Shown here piece by piece: positions 56,048 to 64,000 of a stretch of 64,000 nucleotides of DNA. Numbering within the stretch: position 1 is the first letter of the stretch; each line of letters begins with the position of its first letter. The position numbers and the translations under genes were made by a program. The notes under the pieces were generated by a model that saw only the letters and a list, made by a program, of their open reading frames with translations, was not told the DNA's origin and made no database searches. Location: assembly GCF_019443425.1 (NCBI RefSeq), contig NZ_CP080382.1:1798001-1862000 (forward strand), written 5' to 3'. Origin of the DNA: Arthrobacter sp. PAMC25284. Lineage in GTDB: Bacteria > Actinomycetota > Actinomycetes > Actinomycetales > Micrococcaceae.

Positions 56048-56772
56048 ATGATCATCATGCTGCAGTGGGCTGTTTTGGCCGTGTGCGGGCGGTCGTCCTG
56101 CTGCGTGTTCCGGACGTTCTTAGGGGCCGCAACCGGATGACCTTCGGGATACTGGTCCTGGCCGCGCTGTGCATTCTGCTCACCATTCAGGGTCCTTATG
56201 TAGGCATTGACCGCCTCCTCGGGGGCTGGAATGTCACGAATTTGATCCTGCGCTACCTGATCACTGCCACTGTCCTGCTGGTCGGGATCCGGACCGCCAA
56301 GGGTCTGGGCAGCGCCCGGACGTATGCGCTGATCACCGGCCGGACGGGGCGCTGGGTACTCCTGGCCACCTGTGTGGCACAGACAGTGATCTTCGGGTTG
56401 CTGGACACCAGGGGGTCATCGGCGGGGCTGATGACCCTCGCAGACCAGGGCGGACGCAACGCCGCGCTGGGCCCGTTCTACGCCGCGGCCGGGCGGGTCT
56501 ACCCTGCCTTCGTCTCGATATGCCTCATGCCTGCGCTCCTGAAGACCGCGCGCAGCCGGCTGCCCCGGCTCGTTCGGGCCGGGGCAGCGCTTGTGCTCAT
56601 CGGTGCGCTCGGCGCCGCGGTGAGCGTCCCGTTTTCCTTCCTGCCCGCCGATGACTCACCGGGCAGATATCTGGTCATCTACACGGCCGTGCTCGGGTTC
56701 GTTTTGGGCCTGATGTTCTTCTGGCTGTCAGGAATGAGGGCAAAGGGTCCACGTAATGTTTCGCATCAATAA
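56048..56772 (+). pseudogene. Hypothetical membrane protein (paralogue B), frameshifted
   Basis: Paralogue of the preceding gene, about 242 codons. ATG 56048 gives MIIMLQWAVLAVCG, matching paralogue A, but the frame then reads RSSCC; one frame over, AVVLLRVPDVLRGRNRMTFG continues the match and stays open to 56772. Adding one G to the GGG at 56087-56089 restores the gene. GGAGAAG lies about ten bases before the ATG. The membrane pattern is otherwise intact, so either a recent mutation or a sequencing error. Confidence 0.75.
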
Positions 56773-56792
56773 AACTAAACAATGGACAAATG

Positions 56793-56821
56793 TTCACAAA
56801 ATCATTAGACCGTGCGATAAT
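56793..56821 (+). promoter_or_regulatory. Sigma-70-like promoter for the amino-acid ABC operon
   Basis: TTCACA (56793-56798) and GATAAT (56816-56821), 17-bp spacing, each five of six or close to consensus. Expected start is about 56828, giving a leader of about 285 nt before the ATG at 57115. Confidence 0.6.
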
Positions 56822-56893
56822 CATGATTGTGTGAAAACGGCCGCCGCACTGCGACGGGGAATCAATTCTTAGCCGTCGAAGCGCCATTGGGGG

Positions 56894-56932
56894 GATGAGT
56901 GGTAACGGTTGCTGGGACCGTTCCCACTCATC
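56894..56932 (+). other. Strong hairpin in the leader of the amino-acid ABC operon
   Basis: GATGAGTGG (56894-56902) pairs with CCACTCATC (56924-56932), and AACGGT (56904-56909) with ACCGTT (56917-56922), with a single opposed mismatch and a seven-base loop. It is not followed by a T run, so it is more likely a structural or regulatory element than a simple terminator, though it could end transcripts from the upstream gene set. Confidence 0.6.
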
Positions 56933-57114
56933 TGATTTAAGGCCGGGCCCGTACATCGGGCTCTTCGGCCAGTGGCCGCAATCACGATGGCCAAGGCTTT
57001 CGTTACTTGGCGAAATATTTGCTCGTCAGTTTGGCGTTGTGCAGAGTAACGTCACGGGGTACTTCGCGCCGCAGGCGTGACCTGCCCACCGCCATCTGAC
57101 AAAGGAATGCCCCC

Positions 57115-57936
57115 ATGTACCGCAGCCCCCTCCGCCGCTCAGTCCTCGCCGCCGCCGTCGCGGCAGCCGCTTTGGCCTTGTCAGCCTGCGGTACTTCCCC
57201 CTCCGCATCGCCGTCCGGTTCCGCGGCGGACACGTCGCTCAGCAAGGTTGTGAGCAAGGGCGAACTGATCATTGCCACGGAGGGCACCTACAAGCCCTTC
57301 AGCTTCCACGAGGACGGAACGGGCGCGCTCACGGGATTCGACGTTGAGATCGCGGACGCAGTGGCGAAGAAACTCGGAGTGAAGGCCAACTTCCAGGAAA
57401 CCCAGTGGGATGGCATCTTCGCCGGACTCGAGGCCGGGCGCTTCGATGCCATCGCCAACCAGGTTTCCATTAATCCCGAGCGCCAGGCGAAATACGATTT
57501 CTCGGCTCCGTACACTGTCTCCCAAGGTGTCATTGTCACCAAGTCGGACAACAACGACATCACCAGCTTCGAAAGCCTCAAGGGCAAGACCGCGGCGCAG
57601 TCCCTCACCAGCAACTGGTACAAGCTGGCAACCGAGAGTGGCGCCAATGTGGAAGCAGTGGAGGGCTGGGCCCAGGGAGTCGCCCTCGTCCGTCAGGGGC
57701 GGGTGGACGCGATTGTCAATGACAAGCTGACCTATCTCGACTACGCAAAGTCCACCCCTGACGCCGGGCTGAAGATTGCTGCCGAAACGACGGAGGACTC
57801 CCAGAGCGCCTTTGCCTTCCGCAAGGGCTCGACGGAACTGAGCACCGCGGTCGACAAGGCCCTGGCCGAACTGCGCGCCGACGGAACGCTGGCCGGCATC
57901 TCCGACAAGTACTTCGGCGCAGACGTCACCAAGTAG
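57115..57936 (+). CDS. Amino-acid ABC importer substrate-binding lipoprotein
   Basis: A 273-residue solute-binding protein with a type II signal peptide ending LSACGT (Cys about residue 25). The mature domain starts with VVSKGELIIATEGTYKPFSF and has TGFDVEIADAVAKKLG and FDAIANQVSINPERQAKYDF, typical of family 3 (SBP_bac_3) polar amino-acid and cystine binders. The permease ATG follows the stop codon directly. Cystine or glutamine-type ligands are possible. Confidence 0.9.
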   Translation: MYRSPLRRSVLAAAVAAAALALSACGTSPSASPSGSAADTSLSKVVSKGELIIATEGTYKPFSFHEDGTGALTGFDVEIADAVAKKLGVKANFQETQWDGIFAGLEAGRFDAIANQVSINPERQAKYDFSAPYTVSQGVIVTKSDNNDITSFESLKGKTAAQSLTSNWYKLATESGANVEAVEGWAQGVALVRQGRVDAIVNDKLTYLDYAKSTPDAGLKIAAETTEDSQSAFAFRKGSTELSTAVDKALAELRADGTLAGISDKYFGADVTK

Positions 57937-58602
57937 ATGCCGTTCAACTGGGACCTGGTCTGGAGCTCCCTGGGGCCCCTGCTGGTCGGTGCCGTCGCCG
58001 GCACCATTCCGCTGGCGCTGTCCTCCTTTGTGCTCGGACTGGCCCTGGCGCTGCTGGTCGCGCTGATGCGGCTGGGCAAGAACCGGCTGGTCTCGGGGGT
58101 GGCCCGGTTCTATGTCTCGGTTATCCGGGGCACTCCCCTGTTGGTCCAGCTGTTTGTGATCTTCTATGGTCTTCCCAGCCTGGGCATCAGGCTGGACCCG
58201 TGGCCCAGTGCCATCATCGCGTTCTCCCTCAACGTGGGCGGCTACGCGGCCGAGGTGATCCGGGCCGCGATCCTCTCCGTGCCGAAGGGCCAGTGGGAGG
58301 CCGGACACACCATCGGCATGTCCCGGGGGCAGGCGCTCGTGCGGATCATCCTGCCCCAGGCCGCCCGGGTCTCCGTGCCTCCGCTGTCCAACACCTTCAT
58401 TTCACTGGTCAAGGACACATCACTGGCCTCGCTGATCCTGGTCACTGAGTTGTTCCGCAACGCCCAGCAAATCGCGGCTTTCAGCCAGGAATTTATGACC
58501 CTCTATCTGGAGGCGGCCCTCGTCTACTGGCTCATTTGCCTGGTGCTGTCGTCCGGTCAGTCCTCACTGGAAAAGAAGTTGGACCGCTATGTCGCCCACT
58601 AA
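57937..58602 (+). CDS. Amino-acid ABC importer permease
   Basis: A 221-residue HisM-type permease with five helices; VIRGTPLLVQLFVIFYGLP near residue 62 and the EAA loop EAGHTIGMSRGQALVRIILPQA near 127 (in two halves) are diagnostic. ATG begins immediately after the upstream stop (TAGATG), and the ATPase gene overlaps its end by 14 bp, so all three genes are tightly coupled. Confidence 0.92.
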   Translation: MPFNWDLVWSSLGPLLVGAVAGTIPLALSSFVLGLALALLVALMRLGKNRLVSGVARFYVSVIRGTPLLVQLFVIFYGLPSLGIRLDPWPSAIIAFSLNVGGYAAEVIRAAILSVPKGQWEAGHTIGMSRGQALVRIILPQAARVSVPPLSNTFISLVKDTSLASLILVTELFRNAQQIAAFSQEFMTLYLEAALVYWLICLVLSSGQSSLEKKLDRYVAH

Positions 58603-59386
58603 TGTCCCGGCCGCCAGCTCCGTGCTCTCGGTCCGAAACCTTGCCAAAGCGTTTGGCGACACGGTCGTCCTGCGCGATATTGACCTCGATGTCCGGCGCG
58701 GCAACGTTGTGGCCCTGATTGGCCCGTCCGGGTCCGGGAAGACCACGGTTCTGCGCTCACTCAACGGTCTGGAAACACCCGATGCCGGCACCGTCCGCTT
58801 TGGTGCTCCGGCCGGCGGCACCGCAACCCTGAGCCTTGATTTCTCGGCCAAGGTCGGCAAGAAGGACGTCGCGGCAATGCGGGACCGCAGCGCCATGGTG
58901 TTCCAGCACTACAACCTGTTCCCGCACATGACCGTCTTGCAAAACGTCATCGAGGGCCCGGTCCAGGTCCACAAACAAAAAAAGAGCGACGCGATCGCCG
59001 AGGCCAGGCGCCTCCTGGCCCAGGTCGGGCTGGCGGACAAAGCCGACGCCTACCCGTTCGAGCTTTCGGGTGGGCAGCAGCAACGGGTCGGAATCGTCCG
59101 GGCACTGGCGTTGAAGCCGCAACTGCTGCTCTTCGACGAGCCGACGTCGGCCCTCGACCCGGAGCTCGTGGGCGATGTGCTGGCCGTCATCAAGGAACTC
59201 GCCGACGATGGCTGGACCATGATCATCGTCACGCACGAACTCGCCTTTGCGCGCCAGGTGGCCGATGAGGTCATCTTTATGGACGAGGGCGTGGTGGTGG
59301 AGCGCGGCCCGGCCGCCGAAGTCCTCCGGGCGCCGCGGCATGAACGGACCCGGCAGTTCGTCAGACGCCTGCTGCACGAGCCCTAG
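58589..59386 (+). CDS. Amino-acid ABC importer ATPase
   Basis: A 265-residue ATPase with Walker A GPSGSGKTT near residue 45, Q-loop FQHYNLFPHM near 110, signature LSGGQQQRVGI near 160 and Walker B LLLFDEPTSALD near 180, as in GlnQ/HisP-type proteins. It contains a short insertion (LDFSAKVGKKDVAAM) before the Q loop that is seen in cystine-type ATPases (TcyC/TcyN). Overlaps the permease gene by 14 bp. Confidence 0.92.
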   Translation: MSPTNVPAASSVLSVRNLAKAFGDTVVLRDIDLDVRRGNVVALIGPSGSGKTTVLRSLNGLETPDAGTVRFGAPAGGTATLSLDFSAKVGKKDVAAMRDRSAMVFQHYNLFPHMTVLQNVIEGPVQVHKQKKSDAIAEARRLLAQVGLADKADAYPFELSGGQQQRVGIVRALALKPQLLLFDEPTSALDPELVGDVLAVIKELADDGWTMIIVTHELAFARQVADEVIFMDEGVVVERGPAAEVLRAPRHERTRQFVRRLLHEP

Positions 59387-59435
59387 GTGTAATGCCCCCA
59401 CACCGGCAGACCTGGGCCTGGCCAGGCCCGCAGCC

Positions 59436-59475
59436 CGGGCCGGGGCGCAGCCGCCAACGGCCCCGCCCCGGCCCG
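59436..59475. terminator. Stem-loop between convergent ABC ATPase and mannosidase genes
   Basis: CGGGCCGGGGCG (59436-59447) pairs with CGCCCCGGCCCG (59464-59475), 12 bp with a 16-base loop, in the 92-bp gap between convergent stops. It has no clear T tract; it may end both transcripts. Confidence 0.65.
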
Positions 59476-59478
59476 TTA

Positions 59479-62400
59479 TCAGCGGGTGAACCTGAGTGTC
59501 ACGAGCTGGAACGGCCGGAGCACGAGCCCGGCGGTGTCACGGCCGGCTGTGACTCCCGGAGCGTCCACCGGCCGCTCCAAAAGATCCACGGCGTAGACAC
59601 TGCCTGCCTCGAAGTTGGCACTGACCCGCCCCGCGGACCGCTCCCCGAGGGATTCGTACAGGCGCACCACAACGTCGCCGGAGCCGTCCTCGGCCAGCTT
59701 GACCGCCTCGATGACCAGTGCCGGGTTGGAGACGGCCACGAGCGGATCCGCGCCGTGGGCGCCCTTGACCAGCCGGGGTGCGAGATTGGTCCGATAGCCT
59801 TCCGCGACGGCGTCCGCAATGCTGGCACCGGGCCGGATGGTGACCGTGAGCTCATGGGTTCCGCGGTCGGCGCCGGGGTCCGGGAACTTGGGCGCGCGCA
59901 GCAGCGAGATCCGCACCGTGGTGGTGGTCCCGCCGTCGTCCGCACGGACATCCCGGGTGACGTCATGACCGTAACTGGAGGCGTTGCTGACCGCCACGCC
60001 GTAGCCCGGCTCCGCAATATGGATCCAGCGGTGCGCGCAAATTTCGAATTTGGCCGCTTCCCAGGAGGTATTCAGGTGGGTGGGGCGGAAGACGTGACCG
60101 AACTGCGTCTCGGCAGCGGAGCGGTCCGCCTTGACATCGAGCGGGAAGCCGAGCTTGAGCAGCTTCTCGCGTTCCTGCCAGTCGACCACCGTCGAGATGG
60201 ACAGGGAATCCGCCCCGGCGGCCAGCGAGATCCGTTGGGTCACCGGCGATGATCCGGCCAGCCGCTCCACGACAACGACGGCGGCGTCCGGGCCGCCGTA
60301 CTCCAGCGCCACCGAGCGGGCCTCGGTCAGGCGGACCACGTTGCGGCGGTAGAAAGCGTCGATGTCCCAGGCGTCCCATTCATTGGGTGTGTCACGGTGC
60401 AGCTCCAGCAGGTTTCCGTGCTGGCCGGGCGCGATCGCCTCGCGCCCACTGGCGTAGTCGGTCAAGGATGCCAACAGTCCGTCGGCGTCCAGCACGGCCC
60501 GGATGATGCCGTTGTCCAGGATGTAGCCGCCGTCGGTGGCGCTGATGGTGACCTCCGGCCCGATGCGGACCGGTGCGGCGATGGCCAGGGACGGCACGCC
60601 GAGTCGCTGGTGCGGGGCTGCGTTGAGCAGGAATTCCGTCTCGCCCGTGCCGAGCACCGCTGCCGCGGCGTCCGCGATGAGTGCCTCGAGCCCGCGGGCG
60701 ACGGCCGCGTAGTTGCGTTCGGCGTCCTGGTGGACCCAGGCGATGGAGCTTCCCGGCAGGATGTCGTGGAACTGCTGGAGCAGGACCAGGCGCCAGAGGC
60801 GTTTGAGCTCGGCCGCCGGGTAGGGCTGCCCGGCACGGACGGCGGCTGTCGCGCACCACAGCTCGGCCTCCCGAAGCAGGTGCTCGCTGCGCCGGTTCCC
60901 CCGTTTGGTTTTGGCCTGGCTGGTATAGGTTCCGCGATGGAGTTCCAGATACATTTCGCCCACCCAGACCGGCAGCGGCCCGGCGTCCGCCTGCGCCCGG
61001 GCAAAGAAGCCGGCCGAGGAGCCGAGCTGCACCTTCGTTGAGCCCTCAAGATCCGCGGCGCGGCGGGCGGCCGCGAGCATCTCCCGGGTGGGGCCGCCGC
61101 CGCCGTCGCCGTACCCGAAGGGAACCAGCGACGTCGTTCCGTTGCCGTGATCGCGATAGTTCCGCTCGGCGTGGGCCAGGTCTCTGGCGCTGAGGTCTGA
61201 ATTGTAGGTATCCACCGGCGGGAAGTGGGTGAAGATCCGGGTTCCGTCGATCCCTTCCCAGTCGAAGGTGTGGTGGGGCATCCGATTGATCTGGTTCCAG
61301 GAGATCTTTTGGGTCAGGAAGTACTGGCTGCCGGCGGCCTTGACGATCTGCGGGAGCGCCGCGGAATAACCGAAAGAGTCCGGGAGCCACGCCTCCTGGC
61401 AGTCCACGCCGAACTCGTCCAGGAAAAAGCTCTTGCCCTCCAGGAACTGCCGGGCCATGGCCTCCCCGCCGGGCATGTTGGTGTCAGACTCCACCCACAT
61501 GCCGCCGACCGGAATGAACTGGCCCGTCCGGACTTTTTCGCGGATGCGACCGAACAGCTCCGGGTACGCTTCCTTGATCCAGGCGAGCTGCTGGGCCGAG
61601 GAGCAGGAAAACACAAATTCCGGGTCTTCATCCATGAGAGCCACGACGTTGGAGAACGTCCGGGCGCACTTGCGGACGGTTTCCCGGACGGGCCACAACC
61701 AGGCGGAATCGATGTGGGCGTGTCCGGTGGCCACGAGCTGGTGCGCCGAGGCGTACGCCGGCTGGGCCAAAGCCTCTGCCAGTGCCGCGCGGCCTGCGGA
61801 CGCGGTGCCGGGGACGTCGTCGGGGTCCAGGATGTCCAGCGTCCGTTCCAGCGCGCGCAGGATATTGTGGCGTCGCGGCAGCTCCATCGGGAGTTCGTGC
61901 ATCAGCCCGTTGAGGGTGTCGATGTCCTGCTGCAGCTCCCACACGGTCTGGTTGCGCTCCGCGATAACGATGCTGCCGAGCCGGTACTTCGGTTCGTTGC
62001 CCGACGTCGCTTTGTCCCCGTAGGGGGTGGCCGCGAAGGTCCAGCCTTGGGCAACGTCGGGGTTGGCGGCAGCCTCGACGTAGAAGTCGACCGCCATGCC
62101 GCTGCCCAGGAGTTTCAGCGGAATGTACTGGTTCCGGGGTGAGATGGCCTTGATGATGGTGCCGTCCGGGCGCCAGGCGATGCCCTCGCACTGAAACCCC
62201 GGGATCTCGGCGGTAAAGCCCAGATCCACTACGACTTCCACCGAGGTGTCAGCCGAGGTACCCCAGGAGTCCGGGACATCGCCCTGGAGCCTGAGCCACA
62301 GTGTGCTCCACGGCCGCCCCCAGGCAGCGCCGTGCTCCTGCGGTGCGAAGTCCTGCCGCAGGGCCTCCATAGCCGGCACCGGCTCGTCCGGGACCACCCA

Positions 62401-62505
62401 GCTGCTCAGTGCGAGCGGGATCGTGCGGGGGTAAATCGCGGGGGTGATACGTTCCCGCAGAAAACGCTCAAGCCGGACTTCCGTGAGACGGCGGTCGTCG
62501 TGCAA
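59479..62505 (-). CDS. Alpha-mannosidase (GH38)
   Basis: A 1008-residue cytoplasmic GH38 enzyme. GHAHIDSAWLWPVRET near residue 265 supplies the zinc-binding His/Asp, LPDSFGYSAALPQI near 370 contains the catalytic Asp region, and THFPPVDTYNSDL near 430 is also conserved; the long C-terminal beta-rich domain follows. The start is TTG 62505, with AGAGGA five to six bases upstream; the longer frame before it lacks homology. Acts on alpha-mannosides, probably internalised oligosaccharides. It is convergent with the amino-acid importer and follows fdhD on the same strand, 112 bp apart. Confidence 0.92.
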   Translation of the reverse strand: MHDDRRLTEVRLERFLRERITPAIYPRTIPLALSSWVVPDEPVPAMEALRQDFAPQEHGAAWGRPWSTLWLRLQGDVPDSWGTSADTSVEVVVDLGFTAEIPGFQCEGIAWRPDGTIIKAISPRNQYIPLKLLGSGMAVDFYVEAAANPDVAQGWTFAATPYGDKATSGNEPKYRLGSIVIAERNQTVWELQQDIDTLNGLMHELPMELPRRHNILRALERTLDILDPDDVPGTASAGRAALAEALAQPAYASAHQLVATGHAHIDSAWLWPVRETVRKCARTFSNVVALMDEDPEFVFSCSSAQQLAWIKEAYPELFGRIREKVRTGQFIPVGGMWVESDTNMPGGEAMARQFLEGKSFFLDEFGVDCQEAWLPDSFGYSAALPQIVKAAGSQYFLTQKISWNQINRMPHHTFDWEGIDGTRIFTHFPPVDTYNSDLSARDLAHAERNYRDHGNGTTSLVPFGYGDGGGGPTREMLAAARRAADLEGSTKVQLGSSAGFFARAQADAGPLPVWVGEMYLELHRGTYTSQAKTKRGNRRSEHLLREAELWCATAAVRAGQPYPAAELKRLWRLVLLQQFHDILPGSSIAWVHQDAERNYAAVARGLEALIADAAAAVLGTGETEFLLNAAPHQRLGVPSLAIAAPVRIGPEVTISATDGGYILDNGIIRAVLDADGLLASLTDYASGREAIAPGQHGNLLELHRDTPNEWDAWDIDAFYRRNVVRLTEARSVALEYGGPDAAVVVVERLAGSSPVTQRISLAAGADSLSISTVVDWQEREKLLKLGFPLDVKADRSAAETQFGHVFRPTHLNTSWEAAKFEICAHRWIHIAEPGYGVAVSNASSYGHDVTRDVRADDGGTTTTVRISLLRAPKFPDPGADRGTHELTVTIRPGASIADAVAEGYRTNLAPRLVKGAHGADPLVAVSNPALVIEAVKLAEDGSGDVVVRLYESLGERSAGRVSANFEAGSVYAVDLLERPVDAPGVTAGRDTAGLVLRPFQLVTLRFTR

Positions 62506-62616
62506 TGTGATCCTCTTTTGGCTGATGTTCGACGCCGGGTTGCATCCAATCGCTGGACAAAAACCTACTGTGATCCGGCGGCTTTGGCCAACGCAGCCCA
62601 CCCGGCCAAGTGGCAG

Positions 62617-63498
62617 CTAGCCGGTGGCCGGCCCCACCGGCGCCGGCACGGAGACGCGTTCGTGGCCGGCGTAGACGTTCAGGGAGGTACCGCGGCTGAA
62701 CCCGGCCAGAGTCATTCCGCTGGATTCGGCCAGCTCGACGGCCAGGCTGGAGGGGGCGCTCACGGCGGCCAGCACAGGAATACCGGCCAACGCCGCCTTC
62801 TGGACGAGCTCGAAGGACGCCCGCCCGGAAACCTGAAGCACCGTTCCGGACAGCGGCAACAGTCCCTCCCGCAGCGCCCAGCCAATGACTTTGTCGACGG
62901 CGTTGTGCCGGCCCACGTCTTCACGCAGGCACAGCAGTTCCGGGGTGCCGTCCGGTCCAACCCGGAAGAGTCCGGCTGCGTGCACCCCGCCGGTGACGTC
63001 GAAGACCGCCTGGGCCTCGCGCAGCCGGTCCGGCAGGGACGCCAGCGTCTGCACCGGGACCGTGAGCGGGTCGGCGGCGGGGCTGTAGTGCGAGGACTTG
63101 TGCACGGCGTCGATGGAGTCCGTGCCGCAGATTCCACAGGAACTGGAGGTGAAGACATTCCGCCCGGTGGCGGGACGGACAACGTCGGGCCGGAGCTGGG
63201 CTTCCACCACGTTAAAGGTCTGCACTCCGTCTTCGTCCTCGCCGGAGCAGAAGCGCAGGGAGACGAGTTGTGCGGCGTCCCAGATAACACCCTCGGAAAC
63301 CAGGAAACCGGCCACCAGGTCGAAGTCGCTGCCGGGGGTCCGCATCGTCACAGAGAAGGACAGCCCGTCGATCCGGATTTCCAGTGGCTCCTCAACGGCC
63401 AGCACGTCTTCCCGGTGCCGGACCGGAAACTCCAGGGCCTGGGGTGATCCGTCGAGCACAATTTTATGCACCTTGCGGCGCTGCGTCACGCGACCCAT
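62617..63498 (-). CDS. fdhD: Formate dehydrogenase accessory sulfurtransferase
   Basis: A 293-residue FdhD protein that moves sulfur from a cysteine desulfurase to the molybdenum cofactor of formate dehydrogenase. The sulfur-relay motif is SSSCGICGTDS near residue 125 and LREDVGRHNAVDKVIG near 200 is strongly conserved. Start ATG 63498 is preferred over an upstream frame. It follows the moeA end by about 170 bp on the same strand, which fits the Mo-cofactor theme. Confidence 0.92.
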   Translation of the reverse strand: MGRVTQRRKVHKIVLDGSPQALEFPVRHREDVLAVEEPLEIRIDGLSFSVTMRTPGSDFDLVAGFLVSEGVIWDAAQLVSLRFCSGEDEDGVQTFNVVEAQLRPDVVRPATGRNVFTSSSCGICGTDSIDAVHKSSHYSPAADPLTVPVQTLASLPDRLREAQAVFDVTGGVHAAGLFRVGPDGTPELLCLREDVGRHNAVDKVIGWALREGLLPLSGTVLQVSGRASFELVQKAALAGIPVLAAVSAPSSLAVELAESSGMTLAGFSRGTSLNVYAGHERVSVPAPVGPATG

Positions 63499-63670
63499 AC
63501 GGTACTCCTTAACTTTTTCGTCTCCGCACCGAAGTCTCAATAGCCTCGTGCGGCTCCCGCTCTGATTCCATCATGGCAACGAGCACGCCGCGAAACCAGC
63601 ACGGGCTGGACGCACGGCGCCACGGGAGGGGACGTGCCGGGATGCCGTCCACGGGGCAGCCGTGGAAGTC

Positions 63671-64000
63671 TCAGTCGAGGAGCGCGCTCCAGTCCACCGG
63701 CCCGCTGTCCGCCGGCGGTTTTCGGGCCGGCTTCTTCGGGGTTGCCTGGGCCTTGGCCGCGGCTGCGCCGGCATCCGGGATTGGTGCGCCCCAGGGCAGG
63801 GCGATAGCGGGGACCAGCGACCCCAGTTGCACGCCGTGCGGCGGGACCACCAGGACGCCGTCGGCCGCGGCCAGTCCACGCATCATGCCCGGGCCTGTGT
63901 GCCGGGCGGGCGATGCCATCCCGTACAGCAGCCGGAAGGGCATCAGCCGGGTTCGCCCGGGTTCGGCTTCGAGCGTCGCTCCACACGGCACCTCAACGAC
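63671..64000 (-). CDS. moeA: Molybdopterin molybdenumtransferase, C-terminal end (partial)
   Basis: Only the last 109 residues are in the window; the start is beyond the right edge. They resemble the end of MoeA (GATLEAEPGRTRLMPFRLLYG, then GPGMMRGLAAADGVLVVPPHGVQ, LPWG), which inserts molybdate into molybdopterin. The Ala/Lys/Pro-rich tail after LPWG (ending DSGPVDWSALLD) is longer than in standard MoeA. The frame reads through to the window edge without a stop. Confidence 0.8.
   Translation of the reverse strand, partial: VVEVPCGATLEAEPGRTRLMPFRLLYGMASPARHTGPGMMRGLAAADGVLVVPPHGVQLGSLVPAIALPWGAPIPDAGAAAAKAQATPKKPARKPPADSGPVDWSALLD

Larger units (their letters stand above)
56773..57114. other. 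AT-rich control and leader region of the amino-acid importer
   Basis: A 342-bp gene-free stretch, AT-rich for the first 60 bp. It holds a good promoter (56793-56821), a possible leaderless 13-codon frame (GTG 56831 to TAG 56872) and a strong hairpin (56894-56932), all within a predicted leader of about 285 nt before the binding-protein gene. I matched it to no riboswitch class I know. Confidence 0.5.

Noticed and set aside
56831..56872. 13-codon frame as a cysteine or amino-acid attenuator peptide
   Set aside because: It lacks a run of any one amino acid (no cysteine codons), so I kept it only as part of the leader observation.

Overview
The window is high-GC DNA with GTG and TTG starts, actinobacterial cupin and GntR regulators, and gene content typical of Micrococcaceae. 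Arthrobacter or Pseudarthrobacter is the most likely source; this is inferred from protein recognition and composition, not from a 16S gene. No rRNA, phage, IS or CRISPR array was seen. One tRNA (Arg, CCT) is present.

Layout. 0-4.5 kb: an agmatinase-type ureohydrolase, a lipoprotein, an XRE/cupin regulator and a divergent sodium:solute symporter, with overlapping palindromes between the divergent genes. 4.5-9 kb: small acidic protein, ferritin-like/VIT1 metal transporter, metzincin-type protease, DUF421 membrane protein, SRPBCC protein and a class I glutamine amidotransferase. 9-28.2 kb: a large inositol catabolic region made of an ABC importer with three Gfo/Idh/MocA oxidoreductases and a TIM-barrel isomerase, a GntR regulator with iolB, an MFS/MarR pair inserted in the middle, and the core operon iolC-aldolase-iolD-iolA-iolE/H-iolG preceded by a tautomerase. 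Copies of a TGTCCTGACA-type motif precede the regulator/importer, the tautomerase and iolC, so one IolR-like regulator probably controls all of it. 28.3-34.4 kb: sucD, sucC, pcrA and an inositol-monophosphatase-family gene. 34.6-39.3 kb: a UvrA-like ATPase with a membrane protein, a TPR protein and a tiny secreted peptide. 39.3-45.5 kb: a translationally coupled operon of a cellulose-synthase-like GT2, a STAS-like protein and a GGDEF-EAL protein, divergent from a secreted GH18 protein with two chitin-binding-type modules. This is my best candidate for an undescribed c-di-GMP-linked exopolysaccharide system. 45.5-50.4 kb: DUF998 protein, tRNA-Arg, DUF6314, NUDIX, then a compositionally different patch (GH15 and TetR). 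50.7-64 kb: ABC exporter and ABC-F protein, an unknown three-gene set, an amino-acid ABC importer with a long leader, GH38 alpha-mannosidase, FdhD and the end of MoeA.

Four genes (iolE/H, sucC, the TPR gene and a membrane-protein paralogue) each carry a single-base indel inside a short G/C run. Because one of them is sucC, sequencing or assembly error is as likely as true pseudogenisation and should be checked first. One MFS transporter appears to lack an internal segment equivalent to about two membrane helices.
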